DNA from: an uncultured Alistipes sp.
GTDB lineage: Bacteria > Bacteroidota > Bacteroidia > Bacteroidales > Rikenellaceae
DNA: 7,422 bases
Assembly (NCBI GenBank): GCA_900552955.1
Contig: USBO01000088.1
Span: 1-7,422, forward strand
Reading direction: 5' to 3'
A program made the position numbers and the translations under genes. The notes below the pieces were generated by a model. That model did not search any database, had not been told where the DNA came from, and saw only the letters and a list, made by a program, of their open reading frames with translations. Below are positions 1-6,136 of the stretch, one piece after another; within the stretch, counting starts at the first letter, position 1, and the number at the start of each line of letters is the position of its first letter.

Positions 1-549
1 AACTGGCTCTCGACCGACGACTACAACATCGTGTTCCGCTATCGTCCAAAGTCGGAGCTGACGGGCGACGAGGTCGATTTCGGTTTTTCGAAGAGTCTGA
101 TCGACAACCGTCTTTTCGTCGAGGTGGAGGGCAACTACATGCTCGACAATTCGCAGGCGGTCAACCGCCAGATGTCGAACTTCATGGGCGAGGCCTACGT
201 CACGTGGCTCATCGACCGCGCCGGTACGCTCAAGCTTAAGGGATTCACGCAGACCATCGACCGTTTCGACGAGAACCAGGGTTTGCAGGAGACCGGCATC
301 GGCATCTATTACAAGGAGGATTTCAACAACCTCAAAGACCTCAAGGAGCGGCTCAAGAACAAGTTCCGCAGCCGCCGCAGGCGTCAGCGGCTGCTCGAGA
401 GCCAGCAGGCCGCCGATTCGGTGCGTCTCATCGAGCGGGAGCGTGCGGCCGATTCGCTGCGCCGGATGTCGGCGGGCGCCGATACGGCCCCCGGAGTGCG
501 GCGGATCGCTCCGCCCGCGGCTGAAGAAGACAAAAACTTAAATAAATAA
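1..549 (+). CDS. tamB: TamB-family translocation/assembly protein (DUF490), C-terminal 182 residues, 5' end outside window
   Basis: The frame is open from base 1 and stops at TAA 547-549, so only the C-terminus is visible. TamB proteins are very long, inner-membrane-anchored periplasmic proteins that bridge to the outer membrane and help assemble outer-membrane proteins or move lipid. The visible part first shows alternating polar/hydrophobic beta-strand sequence (about residues 11-105), with the pattern FGFSKSLIDNRLFVEVEGNY, a strand ending LKLKGFTQ, and then GIGIYYKEDFNNLKDL. This is the usual end of Bacteroidota DUF490 proteins. A strongly charged tail follows: an RSRRRRQR cluster near residue 123, then a helical stretch in which AADS(V/L)R occurs twice, 12 residues apart, and a Pro/Ala/Glu-rich end. 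It lies 13 nt upstream of exbB, so cotranscription is likely. The family call rests on recognising the C-terminal pattern; the rest of the protein is not visible. Confidence 0.8.
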   Translation, partial: NWLSTDDYNIVFRYRPKSELTGDEVDFGFSKSLIDNRLFVEVEGNYMLDNSQAVNRQMSNFMGEAYVTWLIDRAGTLKLKGFTQTIDRFDENQGLQETGIGIYYKEDFNNLKDLKERLKNKFRSRRRRQRLLESQQAADSVRLIERERAADSLRRMSAGADTAPGVRRIAPPAAEEDKNLNK

Positions 550-562
550 TTTTCGTACACTT

Positions 563-1234
563 ATGATTACATTTTTGCAGGCCGCCGAGGTTGCGGTCAC
601 CGAAGAGACCCGAATGGGTTTGTGGGAGTTGTTCACCAAAGGAGGCTGGCTGATGTGGCCGCTGCTGATTCTGGGCGGCGTGACGATCTTCATCTTCGTC
701 GAGCGCTTTCTGGCCATCCGCAAGGCTTCGGCGCTGGACATGAACTTCATGAACCGCATCCGCGACTTCATCCTCGACGGCAAGATCGCCGCTGCGGTGG
801 ATCTCTGCCGCAAGACCGACACGCCGATCGCCCGCATGATCGAGAAGGGCATCGAACGTCTGGGGCGCCCGATGGGCGACGTGCAGTCGGCCATCGAGAA
901 CGTTGCGAACCTCGAGGTGTCGAAGCTCGAGAACGGACTGCCTTCGCTGGCCACGATCGCCGGCGGTGCGCCGATGATCGGTTTTCTGGGGACGGTGCTC
1001 GGCATGGTGCGGACCTTCATGGACATGTCGGCGGCGGGCGGCACGGTCGACATGTCGCTGCTGGCGGGCGGTATGTACGTGGCGATGGTGACCACGGTGG
1101 CCGGACTGATTGTCGGCATTCCCGCCTATTTCGGCTACAACTACCTGGTGGCGCGGATCGAGAAGCTGGTCTTCCAGATGGAGGCCAATTCGATCGCCTT
1201 CATGGACATTCTGAATCAACCCGTTCAAAAATAG
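563..1234 (+). CDS. exbB: ExbB/TolQ/MotA-family proton channel subunit
   Basis: A 223-residue inner-membrane protein that, with an ExbD/TolR partner, forms the proton-driven motor powering a TonB- or TolA-type protein. Three hydrophobic segments are visible, at about residues 28-50, 126-152 and 166-192, with a large cytoplasmic loop between the first and second, as expected for the family. The conserved block IGFLGTVLGM is at 139-148. Thr144 (TM2) and Thr177 (TM3) sit 33 residues apart, matching the spacing of channel threonines Thr148/Thr181 in E. coli ExbB. The ATG at 563 gives a short N-terminal periplasmic stretch. An ATG at 614 is a possible later start, and neither has a clear Shine-Dalgarno sequence. 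exbD begins 6 nt downstream. ExbB and TolQ cannot be separated from sequence alone; the TonB-type gene downstream favours ExbB naming. Confidence 0.93.
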   Translation: MITFLQAAEVAVTEETRMGLWELFTKGGWLMWPLLILGGVTIFIFVERFLAIRKASALDMNFMNRIRDFILDGKIAAAVDLCRKTDTPIARMIEKGIERLGRPMGDVQSAIENVANLEVSKLENGLPSLATIAGGAPMIGFLGTVLGMVRTFMDMSAAGGTVDMSLLAGGMYVAMVTTVAGLIVGIPAYFGYNYLVARIEKLVFQMEANSIAFMDILNQPVQK

Positions 1235-1240
1235 TGCGTT

Positions 1241-1642
1241 ATGGCCATTAAACACGGTTCGAAAGTAGACAAGTCCTATTCGTCGGCCTCGATGACCGAC
1301 CTGATGTTCCTGCTGCTGCTGTTCCTGCTGATCGCCACGACGCTGATTAACCCCAATGCGCTGAAACTGATGCTTCCCAAGAGTGCCAATCAGCTCAAGG
1401 ATAAGGCGATCACGACGGTTTCGATCCAGCAGGCCGGCAGCGGTTACAACTACTACGTGGAGCTGGAGAAGGTCGACGGCCTCGCGGGCGTGGAGCAGGC
1501 GCTGCGCGCACGGCTCGACGGCAAGGAGGATCCGACCGTTTCGCTGCATTGCGACAAAACGGTGGCGGTGGACGAGGTGGTCAAGGTGATGAACATCGCC
1601 AAAGACCGCAGTTACAAGTTGATACTGGCTACGCAGCCCTGA
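1241..1642 (+). CDS. exbD: ExbD/TolR-family biopolymer transport protein
   Basis: A 133-residue protein with the ExbD/TolR layout: a short charged cytoplasmic N-terminus, one transmembrane helix at about residues 18-36 and a periplasmic domain of about 95 residues. Asp20, at the start of the helix in the motif SMTDLMFLLLLFLL, matches the conserved proton-carrying aspartate of the family (Asp25 in E. coli ExbD, Asp23 in TolR). The periplasmic part contains the family-like ending VDEVVKVMNIAKDRSYKLIL, in which a helix precedes the last strand. It works in a complex with the ExbB-type protein encoded 6 nt upstream, and the transducer gene starts 10 nt downstream, so the three are probably cotranscribed. 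Length is typical. Assignment to ExbD rather than TolR rests on context only. Confidence 0.92.
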   Translation: MAIKHGSKVDKSYSSASMTDLMFLLLLFLLIATTLINPNALKLMLPKSANQLKDKAITTVSIQQAGSGYNYYVELEKVDGLAGVEQALRARLDGKEDPTVSLHCDKTVAVDEVVKVMNIAKDRSYKLILATQP

Positions 1643-1652
1643 ACGGTGCGCC

Positions 1653-2336
1653 ATGCAGTACTACAATCCCGATAACAACGCTCCGCGCCGGTGGGCGTGG
1701 CTGGCCGCCGCGTTCTATGCGGTGGCGCTGGCCGCGGCGTTCGGATGGGTGTCGGTCGATGCGAGTCTGCCGGTCGTGACGGGCGACACGATTTTCGTGG
1801 AGTTCGAGGAGCCGAAGGCGCCCGAGCCTCCCGTTCCGCCCCGCACGGCCGTCGTCGAGCCCGAGCATACGCAGATCGACGACGAGGAGTCGTTCAACCA
1901 GGCCAAAGGCTCGGACGAGGCGACGCGGACGGTCAACCCGAAGGCGCTCTTCCAGATGGCCAAGAACGGCCCCGATGAACCGGAGGATACGGGCAACCGC
2001 AAGGCCCCCGCAGGGGAGGCCAACACCGCCTCGGGAACCGGTTCGGGGCTCGACCCCGTGAGCGGCAACCTCGACAAGGGGCTCGAAGGGCGCGGTCTGG
2101 TGGGGCAGCTTCCCAAGCCCGACTACAAGGCGAACGTGACGGGCAAGGTGATTATCGACGTGACGGTCGACGCCGCGGGACGCGTGACGAGCGCGGAGTT
2201 CCATGCGCAAGGCTCGACGACGAGCAATGCCGTGCTGGTCGAAGCCGCCAAACGGGCGGCGATGAAGGCCCGTTTCACGGAGAGTGCGAGCTTCGTGCAG
2301 GGCGGCATGATAACCTATGTATTCAAAATGAACTGA
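1653..2336 (+). CDS. TonB-family energy transducer, divergent
   Basis: A 227-residue protein expected to carry energy from the ExbBD motor across the periplasm to outer-membrane partners. One transmembrane helix lies at about residues 13-34 after a short cytoplasmic N-terminus. A Pro/Glu/Lys-rich stretch (about 52-70, including APEPPVPPR) follows, then an acidic, Gly-rich linker to about 150. The C-terminal 75 residues resemble a TonB/TolA C-terminal domain: GKVIIDVTVDAAGRV at 164-178, a helix rich in Ala (194-206), and a last strand MITYVFKM. The usual YP..A entry and the W.P motif before the final strands are not clear (KARFTES stands in that area), so it is a divergent member and could act as a TolA-like protein. 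It lies 10 nt after exbD and 2 nt before the DUF1573 gene. I leave the symbol empty because TonB and TolA roles cannot be told apart here. Confidence 0.82.
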   Translation: MQYYNPDNNAPRRWAWLAAAFYAVALAAAFGWVSVDASLPVVTGDTIFVEFEEPKAPEPPVPPRTAVVEPEHTQIDDEESFNQAKGSDEATRTVNPKALFQMAKNGPDEPEDTGNRKAPAGEANTASGTGSGLDPVSGNLDKGLEGRGLVGQLPKPDYKANVTGKVIIDVTVDAAGRVTSAEFHAQGSTTSNAVLVEAAKRAAMKARFTESASFVQGGMITYVFKMN

Positions 2337-2338
2337 CG

Positions 2339-2824
2339 ATGCGAAAGATTCGTTCCCGACAGCCGGCCGGCGTAAAAAGCCTGTTCGCGCTGACGCTCTG
2401 CCTGCTGCTGTCGACAGGTGCGGCGGCGCAGCGGCGCGAAGCCCGCATGAAGGCCGATTCGGTGGCCGCAACCATTGCCGGACGCGTGCAGGGCGGTGCG
2501 CACCTCCATTTCTGCGAGACGACGCACGATTTCGGCGACATCCCCCGCAAGGGCGGCAATTTGGTGCGCGAATTCGAGTTCGTGAACGACGGAACGGAGC
2601 CGCTGGTGATCCTGCGTGTGCTGACCTCGTGCACCTGCACGAAAGCCGTCTTCTCGAAACGTCCCGTAGCGCCGGGCGAGTGCGGCGTGGTCAGGGTGAT
2701 CTACGAACCGCACAAGAAGGAGCCGGGGGCATTCAGCAAGGTGATTCAAATCTTCTCCACCTCGGTCGAGGGGCGCAACATCCTGACCGTGCGGGGGAAT
2801 TCGATCGATGCAAAGAAATTATGA
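2339..2824 (+). CDS. Exported DUF1573-domain protein
   Basis: A 161-residue protein with a classical signal peptide: a basic start (MRKIRSR), a hydrophobic core at about 13-27 and a likely cleavage after AAA at residue 30, before Gln31. Cys21 lies inside the hydrophobic core without a proper lipobox, so a lipoprotein is unlikely. The mature part carries the DUF1573 pattern: HDFGDI at 63-68, F.F.NDG.EPLVI at 79-91, the SCTCT motif at 97-101, and a strand/turn pattern ending in IYEPHKKEPGAFSKVIQIFS. The fold is immunoglobulin-like. The molecular function of the family is not established, and such proteins are common in the Bacteroidota. It starts 2 nt after the transducer gene, and its TGA overlaps the ATG of the amidohydrolase gene (ATGA, 2821-2824). 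An envelope role fits the signal peptide and the upstream genes but is not shown by the sequence. Confidence 0.88.
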   Translation: MRKIRSRQPAGVKSLFALTLCLLLSTGAAAQRREARMKADSVAATIAGRVQGGAHLHFCETTHDFGDIPRKGGNLVREFEFVNDGTEPLVILRVLTSCTCTKAVFSKRPVAPGECGVVRVIYEPHKKEPGAFSKVIQIFSTSVEGRNILTVRGNSIDAKKL

Positions 2825-4128
2825 CACTCTTTTTCAGGAACTGCAAGGTGCTGCCGATGACGGTGGCCGCCGGCGAGCCGAACTGGTTCGAGGGATATGT
2901 CGGCGTCGAGGGGCGCCGCATCGCGCTGGTGACGGCCGATGCCGCTGCGGCCGATGCGTGGCGTGCGGCGCACGCCGATGCGCGCGAGATCGACGGTCGG
3001 GGCGGCATACTGATGCCCGGGCTGGTCGACACCCATTGCCATATGGCCATGACGCTCCAGCGGAGCTATGCCGATGACATGGCGCTCATGGAGTGGCTCA
3101 GCGACCATATCTGGCCCTTCGAGGCGCGGCAGACCGACGACGACATCCGCGTGGGGGCGCTGCTCGGGGCGGCCGAGATGCTGCTGGGCGGCGTGACGAC
3201 GGTCGTGGACATGTACTGGTCGGAGGCGGCGATCTTCGACGCGGTCGACCGGTCGGGGATGCGGGCGCTGCTCTGTGCGAGTTACCTCGATACACGGCTC
3301 GAGGCGTTTGACCGCGACCTGCCGGCGCTCGTCGAGAAGTGCACGGGGTCGACGCGCATCCGCGCGGGACTGGCGCCTCATGCCGCCTACACCTGCTCGG
3401 CGGAGAACCTGCGCCGCGGCAGGGAGGCCTGCCGCCGCTACGGCATCCCGATGACGACGCACGTGGCCGAGACGCTCGACGAGGTGCGCATGATCCGCGA
3501 GCGCTATGGCGCGACGCCGGTGGAGTACCTCGACTCGCTCGGACTGCTCGACGAACGGCTGATCGCGGCGCACTGCGTGCACCTGACCGACGAGGATCGC
3601 CGCATCCTGCGCGAGCGGGGCGTGCATGTGGCGCACTGCCCGACAAGCAACATGAAGATTTCGAGCGGCATCGCTCCCGTCGAGCGGCTGCGCGTCGAGG
3701 GGGTGAACTGCACGGTGGCCACCGACGGCCCCAGCTCGAACAATGATCTGGATATGTGGGAGGAGATGCGCTGCGCATCGTTCCTCCAGAAGGTGGCGAC
3801 GATGAATCCCTGCGCCGTGCCGGCCTACGAGCTGCTCCGCATGGCGACGGTGAACGGCGCGGCCGCCGTCGGTCATGCCGGCGAGCTGGGTGTGGTGAAG
3901 GAGGGGGCGTTGGCCGATCTGGTGCTGCTGGCGACCGATCGGCCCCATTTCCATCCGCAGCACGACGTCGTGGCCAATGTGGTCTACTGCGCCAAGGCTT
4001 CCGATGTCGACACGGTGGTGGTCGACGGCCGCGTGACGGTCGAGGGCGGCCGTCTGCTGACGGTCGACCTGCCGGAGCTCTACGAGCGTGCCGAGGCTGC
4101 CGTGCAGCGGATCGTCGGCAGAGCGTGA
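2821..4128 (+). CDS. mtaD: Amidohydrolase, probable 5'-methylthioadenosine/S-adenosylhomocysteine deaminase
   Basis: A 435-residue cytosolic metal-dependent deaminase of the amidohydrolase superfamily, expected to convert S-adenosylhomocysteine, methylthioadenosine or adenosine to the inosine form with release of ammonia. Metal-site residues are all present: HCH at His72/His74, His214 (TTHVAET), and Asp302 (TDGPSSNNDLD). Catalytic and substrate positions Glu217, His251 (AAHCVHL), His187 (APHAAYT) and Trp92 fit the spacing I recall for the characterised Thermotoga enzyme TM0936 (for example His74-Trp92 and His251-Asp302). Downstream are the family block HCPTSNMKISSGIAPV and the C-terminal metal-independent strands (GALADLVLL). 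I chose the ATG at 2821, which overlaps the preceding stop as ATGA; the frame is open back to a GTG at 2629, but that would run through DUF1573. Related guanine or triazine deaminases are an alternative, so substrate is inferred. Confidence 0.88.
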   Translation: MTLFFRNCKVLPMTVAAGEPNWFEGYVGVEGRRIALVTADAAAADAWRAAHADAREIDGRGGILMPGLVDTHCHMAMTLQRSYADDMALMEWLSDHIWPFEARQTDDDIRVGALLGAAEMLLGGVTTVVDMYWSEAAIFDAVDRSGMRALLCASYLDTRLEAFDRDLPALVEKCTGSTRIRAGLAPHAAYTCSAENLRRGREACRRYGIPMTTHVAETLDEVRMIRERYGATPVEYLDSLGLLDERLIAAHCVHLTDEDRRILRERGVHVAHCPTSNMKISSGIAPVERLRVEGVNCTVATDGPSSNNDLDMWEEMRCASFLQKVATMNPCAVPAYELLRMATVNGAAAVGHAGELGVVKEGALADLVLLATDRPHFHPQHDVVANVVYCAKASDVDTVVVDGRVTVEGGRLLTVDLPELYERAEAAVQRIVGRA

Positions 4129-4144
4129 TTGCAGTAGCAGACGA

Positions 4145-4177
4145 AGGCGGCCGGATTTCTCGGAAATCCGGCCGCCT
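4145..4177. terminator. Bidirectional intrinsic terminator between convergent operons
   Basis: A perfect 14-bp inverted repeat (4145-4158 pairing with 4164-4177) with a 5-nt loop lies between the stop of the deaminase gene (4128) and the stop of gpmA (4185). On the + strand it is followed by CTTTTC, a fair T tract. On the - strand the tail is weaker (TTCGTC), so it is mainly a + strand terminator that may also stop leftward transcription. It is the only strong hairpin in this 56-nt gap. Confidence 0.87.
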
Positions 4178-4184
4178 CTTTTCG

Positions 4185-4931
4185 TCAGCGGGCGCTGCCC
4201 TGACGGGCTACGGCCTCGGCGCGGCGGCGAATCTCGTCGGGGTCGCCGAGGTAGTGGTCGCGCACGAGGCGCAGCGTGTCGTCGAATTCGAAGACGTAGG
4301 GGGCTGCCGTCGGCAGGTTGAGCGCCGCGATCTCATCGTCGGGAATGTGTTTGAGGTGTTTGATGACGCCGCGCAGCGAGTTGCCGTGGGCCACGACCAG
4401 CAGGTTGTCGTATCGCATCAGCGAAGGGAAGACGACGCAGTGCCAGTAGGGCATGATGCGCGCGATGGTCTGCGCGAGCGATTCGGTGCGCGGCAGTTCG
4501 GCGTCGGGCACGCAGGCGTAGCGTGCATCGAAGCGCGGGTTACGCGGGTCGTCCTCCGGCAGCGGGTCGGGGGCGATGTCGTAGCTCCGGCGCCAGATGT
4601 GCACCTGCTCGTCGCCGTATTGTGCGGCCGTCTCGCTTTTGTTGAGCCCTTGCAGCATGCCGTAGTGCTTCTCGTTGAGACGCCACGACTTCTCGACCGG
4701 AATCCACGCCTGGTTCAGCCGGTCGAGCACGCAGTCGAGCGTCCTGACCGCGCGTTTGAGGTAGGAGGTGTAGGCCATGCCGAAGGCGAATCCCTCGTCG
4801 CGGAGCAGCTCTCCGGCCCGCACGGCTTCGGCGACTCCCTCTTCCGTGAGGTCGACGTCCGTCCAGCCGGTGAATCGGTTTTCCTTGTTCCAGATGCTCT
4901 GCCCGTGGCGGAGCAGTACGATTCGTTTCAT
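4185..4931 (-). CDS. gpmA: 2,3-bisphosphoglycerate-dependent phosphoglycerate mutase
   Basis: A 248-residue glycolytic/gluconeogenic enzyme that interconverts 3- and 2-phosphoglycerate in the cytosol through a phosphohistidine. The histidine phosphatase signature RHGQSIWN is at residues 8-15, with His9 as the phosphorylated residue. Other active-site residues are visible: Arg60 (YLKRA), Glu87 in LNEKHYGMLQG, and His182 in AHGNSLRG. All are offset by two from E. coli GpmA (His11, Arg62, Glu89, His184), and length is close to the E. coli protein (250). The ATG at 4931 begins the typical MKRIVLLRHG, so the start is secure. No Shine-Dalgarno sequence is evident. It lies 12 nt downstream of fbaB on the same strand and ends just before the shared hairpin, so it is likely the last gene of a two-gene glycolytic operon. 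Confidence 0.97.
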   Translation of the reverse strand: MKRIVLLRHGQSIWNKENRFTGWTDVDLTEEGVAEAVRAGELLRDEGFAFGMAYTSYLKRAVRTLDCVLDRLNQAWIPVEKSWRLNEKHYGMLQGLNKSETAAQYGDEQVHIWRRSYDIAPDPLPEDDPRNPRFDARYACVPDAELPRTESLAQTIARIMPYWHCVVFPSLMRYDNLLVVAHGNSLRGVIKHLKHIPDDEIAALNLPTAAPYVFEFDDTLRLVRDHYLGDPDEIRRRAEAVARQGSAR

Positions 4932-4943
4932 AGGTGTCGGGAT

Positions 4944-5996
4944 TTAAGCGATGGTGATTGCGGGGTCGAGGTAGACGTCCTGAATGGCGTGAAGCAGAGC
5001 GATGCCTTCGTTCATCGGACGCTGGAATGCCTTGCGGCCGCTGATGAGCCCCATGCCGCCGGCGCGTTTGTTGATGACGGCCGTCGCCACGGCGTCCTGA
5101 AGGTCGGAATCGCCATGCGACTCGCCGCCCGAGTTTATCAGGCCGACGCGCCCCATGTAGCTGTTGGCCAACTGGTACCGGCACAGGTCGATGGGGTGGT
5201 CGGAGGCCAGTTCGGTGTACATCCGTTCGTCGGTCTTGCCGAAGCCGACGGCCCTGAAGCCGCCGTTGACGGTCGGGAGCTTCTGCTTGACGATGTCGGC
5301 GCCGATCGTGGCGCCCAGATGGTCGGCCTGACCCGTCAGGTCGGCGGCGCTGTGGTAGTCGATGCCCTCCTTCCTGAAGCCTTCGTTGCGCAGGTAGCAC
5401 CAGAGGATCGTCGCCATGCCCAGCTCGTGCGCGCGTTCGAAGGCGGCCGAAATCTCGGTCAGTTGCCGGCGGCTTTCGGCCGATCCGAAGTAGATCGTGG
5501 CACCCACGGCCACGGCGCCCATCTCCCACGCCTGTTCGACCGAGCCAAAGAGCACCTGGTCGTAGGCGTTGGGGTAGGTCAGCAGCTCGTTGTGGTTGAT
5601 CTTCACGATGAACGGAATCTTGTGCGCATAGCTGCGGGCCACGGCGCCCAGCACGCCCAGCGTCGAAGCCACGGCGTTGCAGCCGCCCTCGATGGCGAGC
5701 CGTACGATGTTCTCGGGGTCGAAGTAGAGGGGGTTGGGGGCGAACGACGCACCGGCCGTGTGCTCGATGCCCTGATCGACGGGCAGGATCGAGACGTAGC
5801 CCGTGCCGGCCAGCCGTCCGTGGGCCAGCAGCCGTTGCAGGCTGCACAGCGTGGGGATATTGCGGTCGGAGGCCAGCCATATCTTGTCGACGGTGTGCGG
5901 CGACGGGAGGTGCAGCGCATTCCGGTCGATGGTCTTGCAGGTGTGGGAGAGCAGGTATTCGGCCTTGTCGCCCAACAGTTCTACGGTTTTGTTCAT
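4944..5996 (-). CDS. fbaB: Class I fructose-bisphosphate aldolase (FbaB/DhnA family)
   Basis: A 350-residue cytosolic aldolase, the same length as E. coli FbaB, that reversibly splits fructose 1,6-bisphosphate into dihydroxyacetone phosphate and glyceraldehyde 3-phosphate through a Schiff base. Family blocks are visible: LPVDQGIEHT (71-80), SFAPNPLYFDPENI (84-97), PFIVKINHNE (128-137), GATIYFGS (165-172), and GADIVKQKLPT (232-242). Lys237 in the last block is the likely Schiff-base lysine. The phosphate-binding part near the C-terminus (LINSGGESHG, then GGMGLISGRKAFQRP) is intact. It is metal-independent, unlike class II aldolases. The ATG at 5996 gives the normal N-terminus. It is the first gene of the pair with gpmA, 88 nt downstream of the kdsD terminator, so it probably has its own promoter. 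Confidence 0.96.
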   Translation of the reverse strand: MNKTVELLGDKAEYLLSHTCKTIDRNALHLPSPHTVDKIWLASDRNIPTLCSLQRLLAHGRLAGTGYVSILPVDQGIEHTAGASFAPNPLYFDPENIVRLAIEGGCNAVASTLGVLGAVARSYAHKIPFIVKINHNELLTYPNAYDQVLFGSVEQAWEMGAVAVGATIYFGSAESRRQLTEISAAFERAHELGMATILWCYLRNEGFRKEGIDYHSAADLTGQADHLGATIGADIVKQKLPTVNGGFRAVGFGKTDERMYTELASDHPIDLCRYQLANSYMGRVGLINSGGESHGDSDLQDAVATAVINKRAGGMGLISGRKAFQRPMNEGIALLHAIQDVYLDPAITIA

Positions 5997-6060
5997 GGTC
6001 GTATGCGATTTGAATGATTATCCGTAGTCCCGTTGCATAAATCGTTCCCCGATCCGTCGT
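5997..6060 (-). promoter_or_regulatory. Probable promoter/leader region of fbaB-gpmA
   Basis: This stretch lies between the kdsD terminator and the fbaB ATG and is visibly more AT-rich than its surroundings, with - strand segments such as GATTTATGCAAC and GGATAATCATTCAAATC. I could not find a clear match to the Bacteroidota promoter elements (TTTG near -33 and TAnnTTTG near -7). The call rests on position and base composition only. Confidence 0.3.
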
Positions 6061-6084
6061 TTGCGGCGGCGGGGCGTACCGACG

Positions 6085-6113
6085 AAAAACGGGACGGCCC
6101 GAAAGCCGTCCCG
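6085..6113 (-). terminator. Intrinsic terminator of kdsA-kdsD
   Basis: On the - strand a 9-bp GC-rich stem (6105-6113 pairing with 6090-6098) with a 6-nt loop is followed directly by five T residues (A tract 6085-6089 on the + strand). It starts 24 nt after the kdsD stop codon at 6137-6139. The orientation of the T tract fits leftward transcription, separating Kdo synthesis genes from fbaB-gpmA. Confidence 0.88.
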
Positions 6114-6136
6114 CCGTGTCGGAAGCGCGTGCGCCG

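Noticed and set aside
428..1654. Long - strand open frame (408 codons) opposite exbB and exbD.
   Set aside because: The composition is dominated by His, Arg and Gln, it has no domain signature, and it lies opposite two clearly recognised genes.
2629..2820. Possible upstream GTG start that would add 64 residues to the deaminase.
   Set aside because: The extension lies wholly inside DUF1573 in another frame and resembles no amidohydrolase N-terminus; the ATG at 2821 gives the normal beginning.
2746..3963. Long - strand open frame (405 codons) opposite the deaminase gene.
   Set aside because: It is His/Arg-rich with no recognisable motif and is fully explained as the mirror of a conserved GC-rich gene.
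3756..6017. Very long + strand open frame (753 codons) across the 3' part of the deaminase gene and antisense to gpmA and fbaB.
   Set aside because: It reads out of frame or antisense to three genes with intact catalytic motifs, its product is a biased Val/Gly/Arg/Asp mix with no motif, and long antisense frames are common in GC-rich DNA.
6061..6080. GC-rich run next to the kdsD terminator, considered as a second hairpin or small RNA.
   Set aside because: No stable inverted repeat could be built from it, and there is no promoter-like sequence beside it.
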